Assembly: GCF_000764305.2 (NCBI RefSeq)
Contig: NW_025931701.1
Location: 62,001 to 126,000, forward strand
Length of the DNA stretch: 64,000 nt
Source: Hyalella azteca
Lineage: Eukaryota > Arthropoda > Malacostraca > Amphipoda > Hyalellidae
Reading direction: 5' to 3'
The notes beneath the pieces are model-generated. The model did not search any database. It saw nothing but the letters and a program-made list of their open reading frames with translations, and was not told the origin of the DNA. Each line of letters opens with the position of its first letter. Within the stretch, counting starts at the first letter, position 1. The position numbers and the translations under genes were made by a program. This document shows positions 44,701 through 56,066 of this stretch, one piece after another.

Positions 44701-46285
44701 CGCGACATTGATGAACTATATTTCTTATGATTACTTTTTGCTCATTAGTTTGTGAAGAATTATTTCGTCTTAATTGCTTTTTTGTTATGACATAAGAAAA
44801 TGGAAGAAATGAACTACCTTCCTACCAAAAATAGAGCGTCGAACGCCTATGAATAATTAGGGCTCCGTTTTAAAGTATACGTTATAAATTCATGCTCGAA
44901 TTTTTACATACTTCTGTATAGCCCAATAGGACTTCCATGAATCGTTCAGAAGCGTCACGGTAGCTTCAAACACTTCAGTTTTCGATAACACTTCGTTATC
45001 ACATGAAAACTTCTGAAGTTTTCAGTTATAAACATTTTTTAGCTTTAATTCAAACTGGTTCGTCTTTAAATACTTCACAACTTTGCCCGGTATCTGCGAT
45101 GGAGGAAGACAAAAAACTCTGTTGCGACCACCCGGCTGCGTACTAGACAGCCTATGTACGGCCGCGCAAAACTGCAATGCGTGAGCGCGGCTTACGTTGG
45201 TGTGGTGGTTGTTGCCACAGAATCAGGAACTGCTGTCGTTACTTGTTTTGTTCATATGTTACACGTCATGGAGGAAATTATAAGAACGATTTGTGTGCCT
45301 CCGTCTGATCGTTGTATGTGGATGTGATTGTGTGTGCGTTCCGGTTACCACAAACTTTATATTCTCTTTATATTTCATGCTGTGAATTATTTTTTCCTCC
45401 CCTCATTTTCATCAATTCCAGCGAGCAGTAAAGCTTTTTTTATTGAATTAGCTTACAATTGTGAATTCTTTTTTTTATGCATAATGAGGTCGTGGCTTCG
45501 TGGTCGCGGGATTTCAGAGTAATTAAGTTTGAAGGCGCATAAAACCAGCAAATGTTAGCCCAAGCTTACCCCATTACCGAATTTCGAAGCAAATGTGTCC
45601 TTGTATCAATGACTCATTGTAGCTGGAATGCGCTCCTCTCATTGTAAGAGAAAATAAGGATGAATCACATCACAAAATTGATTAGGTTGGTTGCACTGAG
45701 GTTGGTTTACAGATGAAAAGTATTTGAAGTAAACAGCTTGGTCAGAAACTAGAGAAGTTGCGCCTTTCAATGTATAATGTAGACTGCTTTATTGTGCATC
45801 TTGTGGTCAAATGCTATTAAACGGTCGTTTTTTAAATATATTATTACGCTTCAATAGGAAATAAATATTTTGACTTAACACGCTGCTTTTATTTTTGATC
45901 CTCACGTACGTGGCCGTTCATCCTCCACAAGCAGATGGTGTTTGTTGTTTTGGGATGAATAATGCACAAAATTTAGGGTCTAAAGTATTTAAACCTAGTT
46001 GTACAAATTGAATTGAGCAAGATAAATTATTCAAATATTTTTATAACAGTAATGTGTAAAAATTTTTTAATAAAAGTACTTGAATGGGAAAATCCCAAGC
46101 AAAACGATTGCATTTATTTAGGCTTTGGTCAATAAACAAATTGACTTATATATTTGTATTTCACCTCATTTAAAATTTGTTTCAAATCTATAACCAAGCC
46201 CAGGCTCTTAAATATTCCGATGACAAGAGTGCAGTGCCTACAAATGCAATTCAAGTTTCAACTTCAGCTCATTGCAGTTTTCCTT
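41746..46285. other. RhoGEF 3' UTR and downstream intergenic DNA
   Basis: AT-rich sequence without a recognisable gene. A GC-richer patch at 45085-45215 begins with a short ATG frame (15 codons, MEEDKKLCCDHPAAY) and could be a promoter region, but there is no supporting exon. Nothing else is visible. Confidence 0.45.
42250..42255 (+). promoter_or_regulatory. Possible polyadenylation signal of the RhoGEF gene
   Basis: AATAAA lies 687 bp after the stop. A second AATAAA at 42326-42331 is equally plausible. Neither is followed by an unambiguous GT-rich element, and such hexamers are common in AT-rich DNA. Confidence 0.3.
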
Positions 46286-46980
46286 TTACATAACATAACA
46301 TAGTGATGGCGCTGAAGAGTAGGCCTGATGTGGCCTGTCGCCGATTCTTGTACTTTTCTGACTTGTTCACAGAAGATCCAAAAGCATGTCCTTTGACAGG
46401 ATCTTTTCAAGACTGACGATAATTTAAAATAGCTACTAAATAGACTTCCACCGGGTTCGGTATGGTTCTAGTCATTTCAAGTCTGAACATACATTTTTCC
46501 ATAGCTTTATCTAGCCTGTTCTTGAACGCGTTTATACTCTGATAGTCAACGAAAAAATCGAGGAGGCTGTTCCACATGTCGGTGATTCGAAGCGAGCAGA
46601 AATGTTGTCGCGTGAATGAGTTGCAACGCAGTTTTTTTAGTTTATAGTCGTGGCTTCTGGTGTTGGTTCTTGTTTCAAATTTTAGTAGTCCCTCTGGTGA
46701 CAACACGACAGCAACAAACAACTGCTTCATCGCTTCCGCATCTAGGAACTCGTAAGAGCGTCTGATCTGTCCAAGGGGTTCGTTGTATTTATTAGCTTGC
46801 GTTTCAAAATGCTCAGAAAATTTCAACTCATTGTCGACAGAAACTCCCAAATCTTTTTCAAAACTAGACTTTTTAATCATTACTCTCTCGTTGCAACCAT
46901 GTCTTCTCATACTGTAATCTTGCTGTTCATTGTTCTTCCCGAAGTGAAGTACTTTTCACAACGCAGCTGCCACTTATCAG
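46286..46980 (-). mobile_element. Non-LTR retrotransposon 3' end, copy 1
   Basis: Read on the minus strand this holds the C-terminus of a reverse transcriptase, a 3' UTR and a short tail. The terminus ATCACTATGTTATGTTATG (46303-46286) is identical in form to that of the plus-strand copy at 48484-49328. The 5' side is cut by the hAT-like element at 46981, immediately beside the motif DKWQLR. It is an old 5'-truncated copy. Confidence 0.88.
46407..46910 (-). pseudogene. Reverse transcriptase C-terminal fragment (CR1/Jockey-like)
   Basis: The frame contains SSFEKDLGVSVDNELKFSEH, a palm/thumb signature of non-LTR reverse transcriptases (EKDLGVxVDxxLKFSxH). It then has GQIRRSYEFLDAEAMKQLF. The middle (the HLEYA to 'ENVQRRAT' region expected in the family) is missing: the frame jumps to LKFETRTNTRSHDYKLKKLR, then RITDMWNSLLDFFVDY and AFKNRLDKAMEK. 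It is internally deleted and without the upstream catalytic half, so it is inactive. Just upstream KVLHFGKNN extends the homology before a short deletion and frameshift. Confidence 0.88.
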
Positions 46981-47841
46981 CAGAGCTGGGCAGCGCTACT
47001 TTTAAATGTAGCAGCGCTACCGCTACCGCTACGCCCACTAGATTGCAGCAAGCGCTACCGCTATCGATACAGTAAAATGTAGCACCGCTACAGTAAAATG
47101 TAGCGCCGCTACATTAGCCGCTGCAATGGCCAAATTTTTCGGAAATCTCTAAATATTTATTGTTCTGCTATTGGGATTTACTCATAAACATTTAATGATA
47201 ATAAAACATTTTCAAAACATACTGTTATCAATGCAACTTTATTGCAATTAACCTATCCGAACTAGTATGGGTTAGATACAGTAAATAAAAGTTACAAATG
47301 TTTTACCTTCCCTACATGGATGTCTACTTTAATCTACCAATCTCAAAAATTATCCACATATACATATGAAAAATCAATCTTTTATTGGTATATATATGTG
47401 GATTATTTTTGAGATTGGTAGATTATAGTAGATATCCATGTAGGGAAGATGAAACGTAAAAATAACTGTGCAAAAATAACTGTAAGCAAACTGAAACATG
47501 AAAAAATACCTTTAAGTGGTAACTGGTAACAACTTAACAAGTAACAACTAACATGTTGACACTAGTAACAGGCAGAGGTTGACAACATTACACCAAAATC
47601 TTTCGTACAGTTTTATTCTGTAATTAATATTATGTATGTATCATGCTCGTTTTTAAATAATATTTAATACTATTAAGTAAAATCTAAAGGCTTTATCTAT
47701 AAATGTAGCGGTAGCGCTGTAACGGCAAAACCTCGTATGGCTACTTAAATATGTAGCGGGCGCTAACTCTACCGCTACAATTGCTTAAATGTAGCGCCGC
47801 TACCGCCACCGCTACATGTAGCGCGCTACTGCCCACCTCTG
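46981..47841. mobile_element. hAT-like non-autonomous element (861 bp)
   Basis: The ends are CAGAGCTGGGCAGCGCTAC and, inverted, CAGAGGTGGGCAGTAGCGCG, the CAGAG-GGGCAG style of many hAT elements. Both subterminal regions are packed with GTAGCGG/CCGCTAC motifs. It carries no transposase. A nested inverted repeat lies inside. The 8 bp on either side (CTTATCAG, TTCATAAT) do not match, so the target duplication has decayed or been lost. It inserted into, or next to, the truncated retrotransposon. Confidence 0.75.
47307..47448. repeat. Nested inverted repeat, ~60-bp arms
   Basis: CTTCCCTACATGGATGTCTA at 47307 and its inverted counterpart ending at 47448 delimit arms of about 60 bp with few mismatches, around an AT-rich centre. 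It could be part of the hAT-like element or a second MITE nested in it. Confidence 0.8.
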
Positions 47842-48289
47842 TTCATAATGTACAGTAAGTCTTATTATCATATAATTAATCGAATGAATCGAAAACATCC
47901 GTTGAAATGTGTTATTAAATCAAATGCAAAGAGTCGAGTTCGAACTGTTTGCTACACATTTTAAATCAGCCTACCCAGAAATAAGTTTTCACAAAATACA
48001 TAGAAAACTTTTCCTTATTTACTATTGAAAAAGTTGGTGTTAAACCAATGCCCAACGATCATACACTCACTTTTATGACAGGTGTCATTGTAAATTTTTG
48101 TGAATATAATTTCAGTGATATAATTGTGAAATAATGTTTAGAACAGTTCGTGACGTAAGTTTTTCAATAATATTAACAGAGACTTGCTAGTATTTAACAA
48201 TATTAAATAAGACGTGCGATTTGAAATCATTTGAATGAATGGCACCTAATCATCCTGACAACATATTTTGGAAGATTGCAATGAAATGA

Positions 48290-48425
48290 AAATGTAAATT
48301 AATGCGACATGTAAATGTGACTGAATGTAAATTAGCGTGATGTGTAAATGTGACAGAATGTTAATTAACGTGACATGTAAATGTGACAATATGTAAATTA
48401 ATGACATCAATTAACGTGTAAATTA
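48290..48425. repeat. ~35-bp tandem repeat (ATGTAAATGTGACNRAATGTAAATTAA)
   Basis: Three to four diverged units built on ACATGTAAATGTGAC and TGTAAATTAACGTG. The array ends about 60 bp before the plus-strand retrotransposon copy. Confidence 0.8.
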
Positions 48426-48643
48426 ATTACGGTCGTGCTAGGACGGTAGCTGCCTCTACGGTCAAAATCTTACCATTTCCGTTAAAAAAAATGCGCTGCA
48501 ACTTATCCACGCGACAAAATTTCTTCCCGCTTCGAATCACCGACATGTGGAACAGCCTCCCCAATTACGTCGTTGGCGCTCCGAGTATGAACGCGTTCAA
48601 GAACAGACTAGATAAAGCTATGGGAAAATATATGTTCAGACTT

Positions 48644-48902
48644 AATATAATAATATAATAATAATAATAGCGGTTTCAGCGTTTATTAGGCCGTAGGCCT
48701 GTCGCCGATTCTTAACATCGCAGAACATTCGCAGCATTTTGCGGTCTCGAACTCGCAACGCACTGCTACAATTCTGCTGTGCTTTAACCGCCCGGCCTCC
48801 TCGCCGATTCTGACCAGAAACTGGCGCACAGAGCTGGGATCGAACCCGCACCTCTCTAGTGCGTCAATCTTGGTACTCTGAACTTTAACCACTGGGCCAC
48901 CC
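48644..48902 (-). mobile_element. Dimeric tRNA-derived SINE
   Basis: On the minus strand it begins GGGTGGCCCAGTGGTTAAAG. A first Pol III promoter is complete: A box TGGCCCAGTGG (48899-48889) and B box GGTTCGATCCC (48846-48836). A second tRNA-like unit follows: GGCCGGGCGGTTAAAGC (48797-48781) and GAGTTCGAGACC (48754-48743). The 3' part contains AATCGGCGACAGGCC (48710-48696), also present in the retrotransposon 3' UTR here. It ends in an ATT-rich tail. GACTT at 48639-48643 and 48903-48907 is a likely target duplication. Confidence 0.85.
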
Positions 48903-49138
48903 GACTTGAAATGCCTTGCACCATATCGAACCCGGTGGAAGTCTAGTAGCTTCAGCATTTCAAACTATCGTCAGTCATGAAAAGATCCGCAGGTCGAATG
49001 ACACGATTTTAGATCTTCTGTGAACAAGGCACGAAAAGAAAAGAATCGGCGACAGGCCACATCATGGTTGAACTATATTTTATATTCTACTAGTTCAATC
49101 ATGGGCCACATCAGTCCTACACTTCAGCGCTGACATCA

Positions 49139-49328
49139 CTATGTTATGTTATGTTATGTTATGTTATGTTATGTTATGTTATGTTATGTTATGTTATGTT
49201 ATGCTATGTTATGTTATGTTATGTTATGTTATGCTATGTTATGTTATGTTATGTTATGTTATGTTATGTTATGTTATGTTATGTTATGTTATGTTATGTT
49301 ATGTTATGTTATGTTATGTTATGTTATG
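49139..49328 (+). repeat. (ATGTT)n microsatellite, ~37 units
   Basis: About 188 bp of ATGTT with two ATGCT interruptions (near 49203 and 49233). It starts exactly at the retrotransposon 3' terminus. Stop-free frames through it (MLCYVMLCYV) are artefacts. Confidence 0.97.
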
Positions 49329-49775
49329 ACAGCTTGATATCAGCGCTGTGGCTGTTTGTGGCACGATTACACAAACAAATTACCAAAAAAATGAACGAGG
49401 AATCAACTTTACAACGAACAGTACATCAACCTTTTCAAATGTAATGAAACCTCAAATTCGAGCAATTGATTGATTTTTATGTCGTAAATGCCTAGAATTT
49501 CATAGAAGTTATGCAGAAATAGTTTATGCATATCCTAAGCACGAATCGTACTGCGCATCTGGAATGCAGCAATTTGATATACTCGGCTGTTTCTTATACG
49601 ATGAGTATTTTTTATGTAAATTTGGAACTCCTAAATTGTTTATCAGTTTGTGTCTCCGAAACTTCACTGAGATGGGAATTAGTCACGCATATATAGGAAT
49701 TATAAGAAACTAGAATGAGGCTATAGTATAATTAAGAAAAAAGTGACCATGACGTTATTTCGGTGAGAGTAAACG

Positions 49776-50175
49776 TGACCATCTCAGTCTTAGGACTCTT
49801 AGTCTCAGGACTCTCAGTCTTAGGACTCTCAGTCTTAAGACTCTCAGTCTTAAGACTCTCAGTCTTAGGACTCTCAGTCTTAGGACTCTCAGTCTTAAGA
49901 CTCTCAGTCGTAACTCTCAGTCTTAGGATTCTCAGTCCTAGTACTCTCAGTCGTAGGACTCTTATTCTTAGTACTCTCAGTCGTAGGACTCTCATTATTA
50001 GTACTCTCAGTCGTAGGACTCTCAGTCGTAGGACTCTCAGTCGTAGGACTCTCAGTCGTAGGACTCTCAGTCGTAGGACTCTCAGTCTTAAGACTCTCAG
50101 TCTTAAGACTCTCAGTCGTAGCACTCTCAGTATTAGTACTCTCAGTCGAAGGACTCTCAGTCTTAGGACTCTCAG
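49776..50175. repeat. Minisatellite, 15-bp unit x ~27 (ACTCTCAGTCTTAGG)
   Basis: ACTCTCAGTCTTAGG and ACTCTCAGTCGTAGG units alternate in blocks, with TTAAG variants. A 15-bp period keeps frames open on both strands (up to 179 codons); none has a start context, domain or splice structure, so they are not genes. Confidence 0.95.
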
Positions 50176-50634
50176 GAATGATTATGTGCAAATTTTCCTA
50201 ATGTTTGCACTCATCATAATAAATGCTATCAATAAAAGACCGCAAATAAAAGATATGAAAAATTGCCATTTGTTTGACGTTTTACTTACATTACGAAATT
50301 AAATATCGAAATGAACAATCATATCGCTGGAGTATTTATTTTGAATCATCGACACACAAACCTGCTCAACGTCCTGCTCCGTTATCAAATTAAAGCATAT
50401 CCATTAATACAACTTTTTGGTCCGGTTCGTACTTTTGCAACACAACCACTTCAGTTTCTTTTTACTGAAACCACTATCTCACCTCTACATTCTTGGTAAA
50501 CCGAAAAAAATTCTATATTGTTACCTTAATTTCATTCATTCTTGTCATCTTGGATTTGATATTTTCGAGCGGCACACCTTTTTTGCGTTATGAATGCTGC
50601 AGCGAGTAACATAACTGCGTTATGTCCATGTTAG

Positions 50635-50770
50635 GAGGTCTCGTGAGGTTGTTTTGTCTGGCTGTGAAGATATCTGCATGACCGTTACACGTCGAGAAAA
50701 GGCTTACCTCGACCTCATGTTTCACGACTCCCAAGATGACGGGCAGAAGAACCGCACCGCCGGTAGCTGA
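50635..50770 (+). CDS. Candidate terminal exon of an unidentified gene
   Basis: After a CATGTTAG boundary, 45 codons read EVVLSGCEDICMTVTRREKA, then YLDLMFHDSQDDGQ, to TGA. GC content and amino-acid make-up stand out from the AT-rich surroundings. The GC-rich patch continues to 50830 beyond the stop. The minus strand has its own GTAAGC donor at 50706-50701 and could hold an exon instead. I do not recognise the protein and no partner exon was found. Confidence 0.3.
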
Positions 50771-53700
50771 GTTACCATCTGCCGGGGTGACTGGCTCGCC
50801 GAGGGCAAGCTCTTACCTGCACCGTACAGGCCACCCTTATTTACATCCATATTTTCTGTCAACGATGTCAATTACTTTTTGATTAATGATTATTAATTTG
50901 TTCTGATTAAATTCATGTGACGTCAAAGGTTCACCATGATGAATACTTTTACACTAACAACCAATATTTCCAGTTTTCTCTGCCCTGGTTTATCTTGGTC
51001 TTAGGTAATGAGATGTAACTCACATTGATTACCAATCCAGGAATTTCTTTGAATTAGGTGCGCGATTCCTGTTTCGCGTCCGATTGAGTACTAATTTAGA
51101 TCATAAATAAATCATCTAAAATTTTCTAAACAATCAAGATCATATTTCTTTGCATAATTCACAAATCTTTTTATGTATTCTTTGCGTTTATAGAAGGGAT
51201 TAAATGAAGACACGGTTTTGTGATGATACTTGTTTACCGGTTTCTAGAATCAATACGAAAACCATGGCATGAAAATTAAATCTAGAAAACAAGAAGCAAG
51301 TCTGTATAATAATGACTTTGGATTCAAGTTAAAAATAACCTGTTATATACTAATAAATAATAATCTATTCTTACCCAATTACTGGAGGTTCGACATTGGC
51401 TAATAGTCCAACTGATAAAGTCTCTGCTAATTGAGCTCGCACAGATCAACATTTTTGCTAAAAGTCAGCTTACAAGCAGTAAAGAGCGTTGCGCGTTGAC
51501 AATCTGTTGAACTTTAACATAATAAAATTTATAATGTTTTTTTGCTTATTAGCCCTGACGCATCTGTTCCTCTTTCCAATTTACAACTTCGTTGGAGACG
51601 CGTCGCACTTCCATAGATTTGAAATCTGTCTGTAGGAACCTTGTGTTAAGTGTGAATCTGGGTCATTTCCATGGTTGTCATGAGGTGAGACAATCCCTTA
51701 GTTTAGTAATTGATAGGCTCGTTCTGCTCCACTGCCCCTCGATCTCTGTACTTTGGCTCTATTGTGGAGCTGTTACTTTGATCTGAGCGGTTATTTTTGA
51801 CGTTTGAAGAAGCATCGCCGTTATAGGGTAATAAAAATGGCTCTCAAATAGAACACTTCAGTGGATGTAATAATATCACTGGTGTCACACTAAGGCAAAA
51901 TAGGTTTCTTGTGCTGTGATGTTCTGTTACGCAGGATCGAGGAACCAGGCGAGATTGATCTCAGAGACATTTAAAGATGAAAAGGAAAAAATAATGAATA
52001 ACCTCCAACGGTTTCCAATTGATTCAATTTTGTCGTGAATATTGTGAAGGATTAGATTTTCCAACGAACAACAAAGTTTTCTTTTTGGATTGGATATTTG
52101 CTCTTAAACGAAGCAAATCTAACAATCATCGACGATCCAAATTAATATAATAGCTGAGCATTGACGGGAATCAAGTCCTATAAATGAAAATTTAAATAAT
52201 TGCGTCAAAATAAAACAAAAATCTCCATTATTACTCTCGACAAACGACTCTAGCTGGCATTTCGCGGCCTTCTAGATATCGCTTACCGACTTATTTTTAG
52301 CCTGTTAGTGAAGAAATAATTGTAGTTTTAGAGAATTTACATTTATCTAAATTCTCCAGTGTAGCTTAAAGTTGTCATTCAATGAATGAAGTAGTATTAT
52401 TTTCAAATCTGTAGTAATATTGTTTTTTTTATACAAAGTTGCTAAAATCAAATCGTACACGTTCCTTACCGTTATGGTATCCGTTAGGTGGTGAAGAATT
52501 TTTCGGTGAAATCTTGTATAATCGATGTGTATGTTCCATCTCGAAAAACTCGAGACAAAATTTCATTAACGGCACTGCTCATAAAGATTGTCCCCATTTA
52601 CTCATCATATTCTGTGGGAAAAATTATTTATTCATATTGAATTAGTATGTAAAGGAGCAAAAGTTCCAGCTTTTTGCTGCTAGAATAAAATTGTGATCGA
52701 ATTAAGTATCGGAATAATAATTTAAATTGCTTCTTGCCCATCAATTACACAATTAGAGGATCATTTGGCAAGACCTTCGATCACGCCCGTGAGTAACAAT
52801 GTTCATTGTTTCCGATTTTATGCTCTCATTTCTACATAACTTGTTTTTTGACAATCATTTGTATTGTGTACTTCACTACCATTATGTCTACGAAACATTT
52901 CAATTTCACGGAAGTTCTAGCCGTTTGCCAAAATTTGAATCCGTTATCAGATTTACTAAGATCTCTTCTACATCTGTCAGTTTCTGTAATCTAAAAGTTT
53001 CACAATATTTTCAATTCTTGCTAAAACGCAGCCTGAAATGCATTTCATTTGATCAATACGACATCTAAAGTGAGACATTATGGTTACACAGCCTTATCGC
53101 ATTCTGTGACTAGCCTGTATTGCAAATATTGATGATAAAGCCTTACTAGCTGAATGCTAACTAAAACCTTGCTACCATTTTCACACTAAACAAGGTCAAA
53201 TATTTTGGGGAGGGGGAAGGGGTTTCTCAAATTTCACTAAAATTCCTGACTGTCAAGTGCAACAGCTGTCAAATATATAGTTCAGTTTTCCAAACAATAT
53301 TGAGTCCCTTCTCAATATTGACTCCCAAGAAAAGGTTTAGGGTTGAAAGTTTCAAAAATACTTTGCACTCTGTGCACGTAGCCAGGTTTTGCGAGGGAGG
53401 GTTTTTTTATTCCATATTTGATCAGGCATCTTTTGGTGTCTGTTTTTTGGCCACTGACCCAACTGTTGAGGCTGCCTCCTTACCGCTAGCTTAAATTAAG
53501 GAACTGTGAAGTTTTTCACTGTATTGTCTTGAGTTTAATAAGTCTATGTTGAAAAGCTTAACCTTAGTTGTCGTACTCGCAGTAAAAAATTGAATATTAT
53601 TCATGCCATTTATTTGAAGATTAAATAAACATGGATCCTCATCTTCTCTCACATGGTATATCAATAAGCTTTTATAAAACAGCATTAAAATCTTTTCCAT

Positions 53701-53791
53701 GTCTATGTAGTAGCGACTAGGAAGATTAAAATAAATGTAGGTTGGGGTAGATGAAATTGGGGAACACGTACGGCGCGTGATTCGGAAACCT
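50771..53791. other. Intergenic DNA
   Basis: AT-rich sequence without arrays or convincing coding potential. Confidence 0.5.
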
Positions 53792-53936
53792 GGGGTCATA
53801 CTTCCAAAACACGCCAAGTGAACGTAAGTACTTACGCTCTATTTTCTTGTCTACGATTGGTGAATTTTACTTGAAAGGCCGTCAATGATTGGCTGATGAA
53901 CTTACGATCTCATAACTTTTTTGAAAGTATAGGCCC
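53792..53936 (-). mobile_element. MITE family A, copy 3
   Basis: An inverted copy of the elements at 29844-30138, with ends GGGGTCATACTTCCAAAAC and TTTTTTGAAAGTATAGGCCC. The interior CCAATCATTGACGGCC and CATCAGCCAATCA is conserved. It shows the family is dispersed, not a local duplication. Confidence 0.82.
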
Positions 53937-55185
53937 TGGAAGTGGATGGCATCGTATGCATTGGTGACGACCTCGTCTTATTGATGATCTAGGATTGTTT
54001 TGAATTATTCCAGGATTGGATTATCCCAGGCGGAATAGTTTTACAGGCAACCTTACTGTCACAGTGACAAGCGCCATTTGAGATTAGGCTGAATGATGAA
54101 GTTCGATCAAAAAAGCGTCCAATTCCTTAAAGTTAGAACAAAAAATGCACTCTGTGACCACATCTAAAAACAATCTGACCACATCTAAAAACATAGACCT
54201 AGTACTACTGGAAAACCATAACCGTATCATCGTAAGATATGAAGATACAAACTCTTAATTAAATGAATCTCTAGACAAAGCGAAGAAGAGAAAAAACATA
54301 AGATAAGTTAAGAAATGTCATATAGCATAATAACCCCGATTTCAGAATTCAGGCGGTACTCGTCAAAATACCAAGACCCAGAATAAGTCGACCTGGGAGC
54401 ACCTGAGAAGCGAATGACCCATGCAGAAGTGAGTGTCAAGGCACTACGAAGGCACTGGTCTTGACCATCCTCCAGGGTAGTCTGGAGGCCACTTTTTACT
54501 GACGACCGAGGTAGGCCTGAGCGAGACTGGTTTTGACGATGTGAGGTCAAAACTATACAAGAACCTATGAGGTCACAACTTAAAGTAAAAACGCATGTTT
54601 AGAGTACAGTTAGGCGCACGGGGGAAGTAGGTTGGCCACTCGACGGTTGCATTGCAGAGTAATAAACTACGATTATGTATATCAAACTATGCATTTGATA
54701 TTAATAAACTGTGATCATTTTAATAAAGTTGAGTTTCCATTTGCGACTTAATTTCTCTATTCATTTAACGCATTAGTTTAAATTGTTAATTCTGTATGAC
54801 TATCGCAGTTCGAAGGTTCATTTTCTTCTTTTCCTAGCCTTATTTATTAAGTTTGTGTCCTATCTTGATATAGGTAAAAAATCTGTCGCGCTAACGATGT
54901 AGTTTTAAGATTTTTTAGATTTATTAGTCCTTGAATATTTAAAAAACTAATGGACACAACTTCAATTATTTTCTCTTCAACTTCTGTATGTTCGCGATAT
55001 CTTGAAAATACTTCATCGATTTTAATTTTCTCGTGAAACGAATGAAATTTTTGACTGACTGACCCTTGGCATGATCGTTTATTTTAAATAAGGCATTAAT
55101 TATAACTATAAGTAAAACTATTTTTTTCTCACGAAGCTGGCACTCATTAATAGTTGATCATACTTGTACCTGCACGAATAAAGCG
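53937..55185. other. Intergenic DNA
   Basis: AT-rich; a GC-richer patch at 54380-54550 is open on the minus strand for 80 codons but shows no domain. A small duplication of TGACCACATCTAAAAACA lies near 54157-54193. Confidence 0.45.
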
Positions 55186-55345
55186 GACACTTCACCTCTG
55201 CACGTACATATAAAGTGGACACATATAAAGTGGACACTGCACCTCTGCACGTACATATAAAGTGGACACTTCACCTCTGCACGTACATATAAAGTGGACA
55301 CTTCATCTCTGCACGTACATATAAAGTGGACACTTCACCTCTGCA
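55186..55345. repeat. Minisatellite, 32-bp unit x ~5
   Basis: CACGTACATATAAAGTGGAC plus ACTTCACCTCTG repeats; one unit carries an internal ACATATAAAGTGGAC duplication. Each unit contains TATAAAG, a TATA-like string, but nothing suggests promoter function. Confidence 0.93.
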
Positions 55346-55754
55346 CGTACATATATAAATCGTTTCCCTCACTCTTTTAGATGTTGCCAACTTACACAAG
55401 CTTTCGAGCCCTGCAAGTCATGGTCATCACGCTAAATTTAGTGTCTATTCTGCGGGTACCCTCCAGCTGCTGCTATTAATTAGAGTTGCGTCACCATAGA
55501 TTTATTATCTATTGCACTGCGGTGTGTCAGGTTATTAACACGGTGGAAAATATGAAATTTTGCTATTTAATTGTAAACTATAACAAGTAATTGGAAGCTA
55601 TTACGCTGTAAATTAACTTAAATGTTTAAACGCCTGTAGCTCACACTGATTTTAATGCAATTCATATAGGCTAGTTCTCTCGCTACCTATGAAGACTTTT
55701 GACCACTGTGCTCAGTATTAAAATTAAATAGTTAAGGGAAAATAATACTAAAAA

Positions 55755-56066
55755 ATAAAACTCAGTACTTACTGCAGTGAGTGACAGAGAGCGCATTTTC
55801 TCGTCGACGAAAACGTGAAGTCACGGACGGACAGAGAGACGGACGCACATGGCGAGCACAATAGTGTATTTTTAGCGCATTTTCTCATTTATGGAAAAAT
55901 GCACTATTGTGCTCGCCATGTCCGTCTGTCTGTCTGTCCGTCCGTCCGTCTGTCCGTCCGTCTGTGACATCAAGTTTTCGTCGACGAGAAAATGCGCCCT
56001 CTGTCACTTACTGCAGTGAGTACTGAGTTATATTTTTTCCATAAACGAGAAATGCGCTAAAAGTAC
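55755..56066. mobile_element. Family B MITE pair in head-to-head inversion
   Basis: A plus-oriented copy (about 55755-55895) abuts a minus-oriented copy (about 55896-56066). Both carry CTCGTCGACGAAAA and CTGCAGTGAGT and match 7139-7277. The second has an expanded TCCGTCTGTCTGTC/CCGT tract. The pair forms a large foldback. Confidence 0.75.

Larger units (their letters stand above)
48484..49328 (+). mobile_element. Non-LTR retrotransposon 3' end, copy 2, with expanded (TTATG)n tail
   Basis: Coding remnant 48485-48643 reads KKMRCNLSTRQNFF, then RITDMWNSLPNYVV and AFKNRLDKAMGKYMFRL, the same family as the minus-strand copy. A SINE interrupts it at 48644-48902, after which the 3' UTR resumes (TATCGAACCCGGTGGAAGTC and ATCGTCAGTCATGAAAAGAT, shared with copy 1). 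The terminus CGCTGACATCACT is followed by the pentanucleotide tail. Confidence 0.88.

Noticed and set aside
48642..48958. Minus-strand open frames at 48642-48958
   Set aside because: They lie in the tRNA-derived SINE and have no protein meaning.
49141..49444. MLCYVMLCYV frames
   Set aside because: Translation of the (ATGTT)n microsatellite in three phases.
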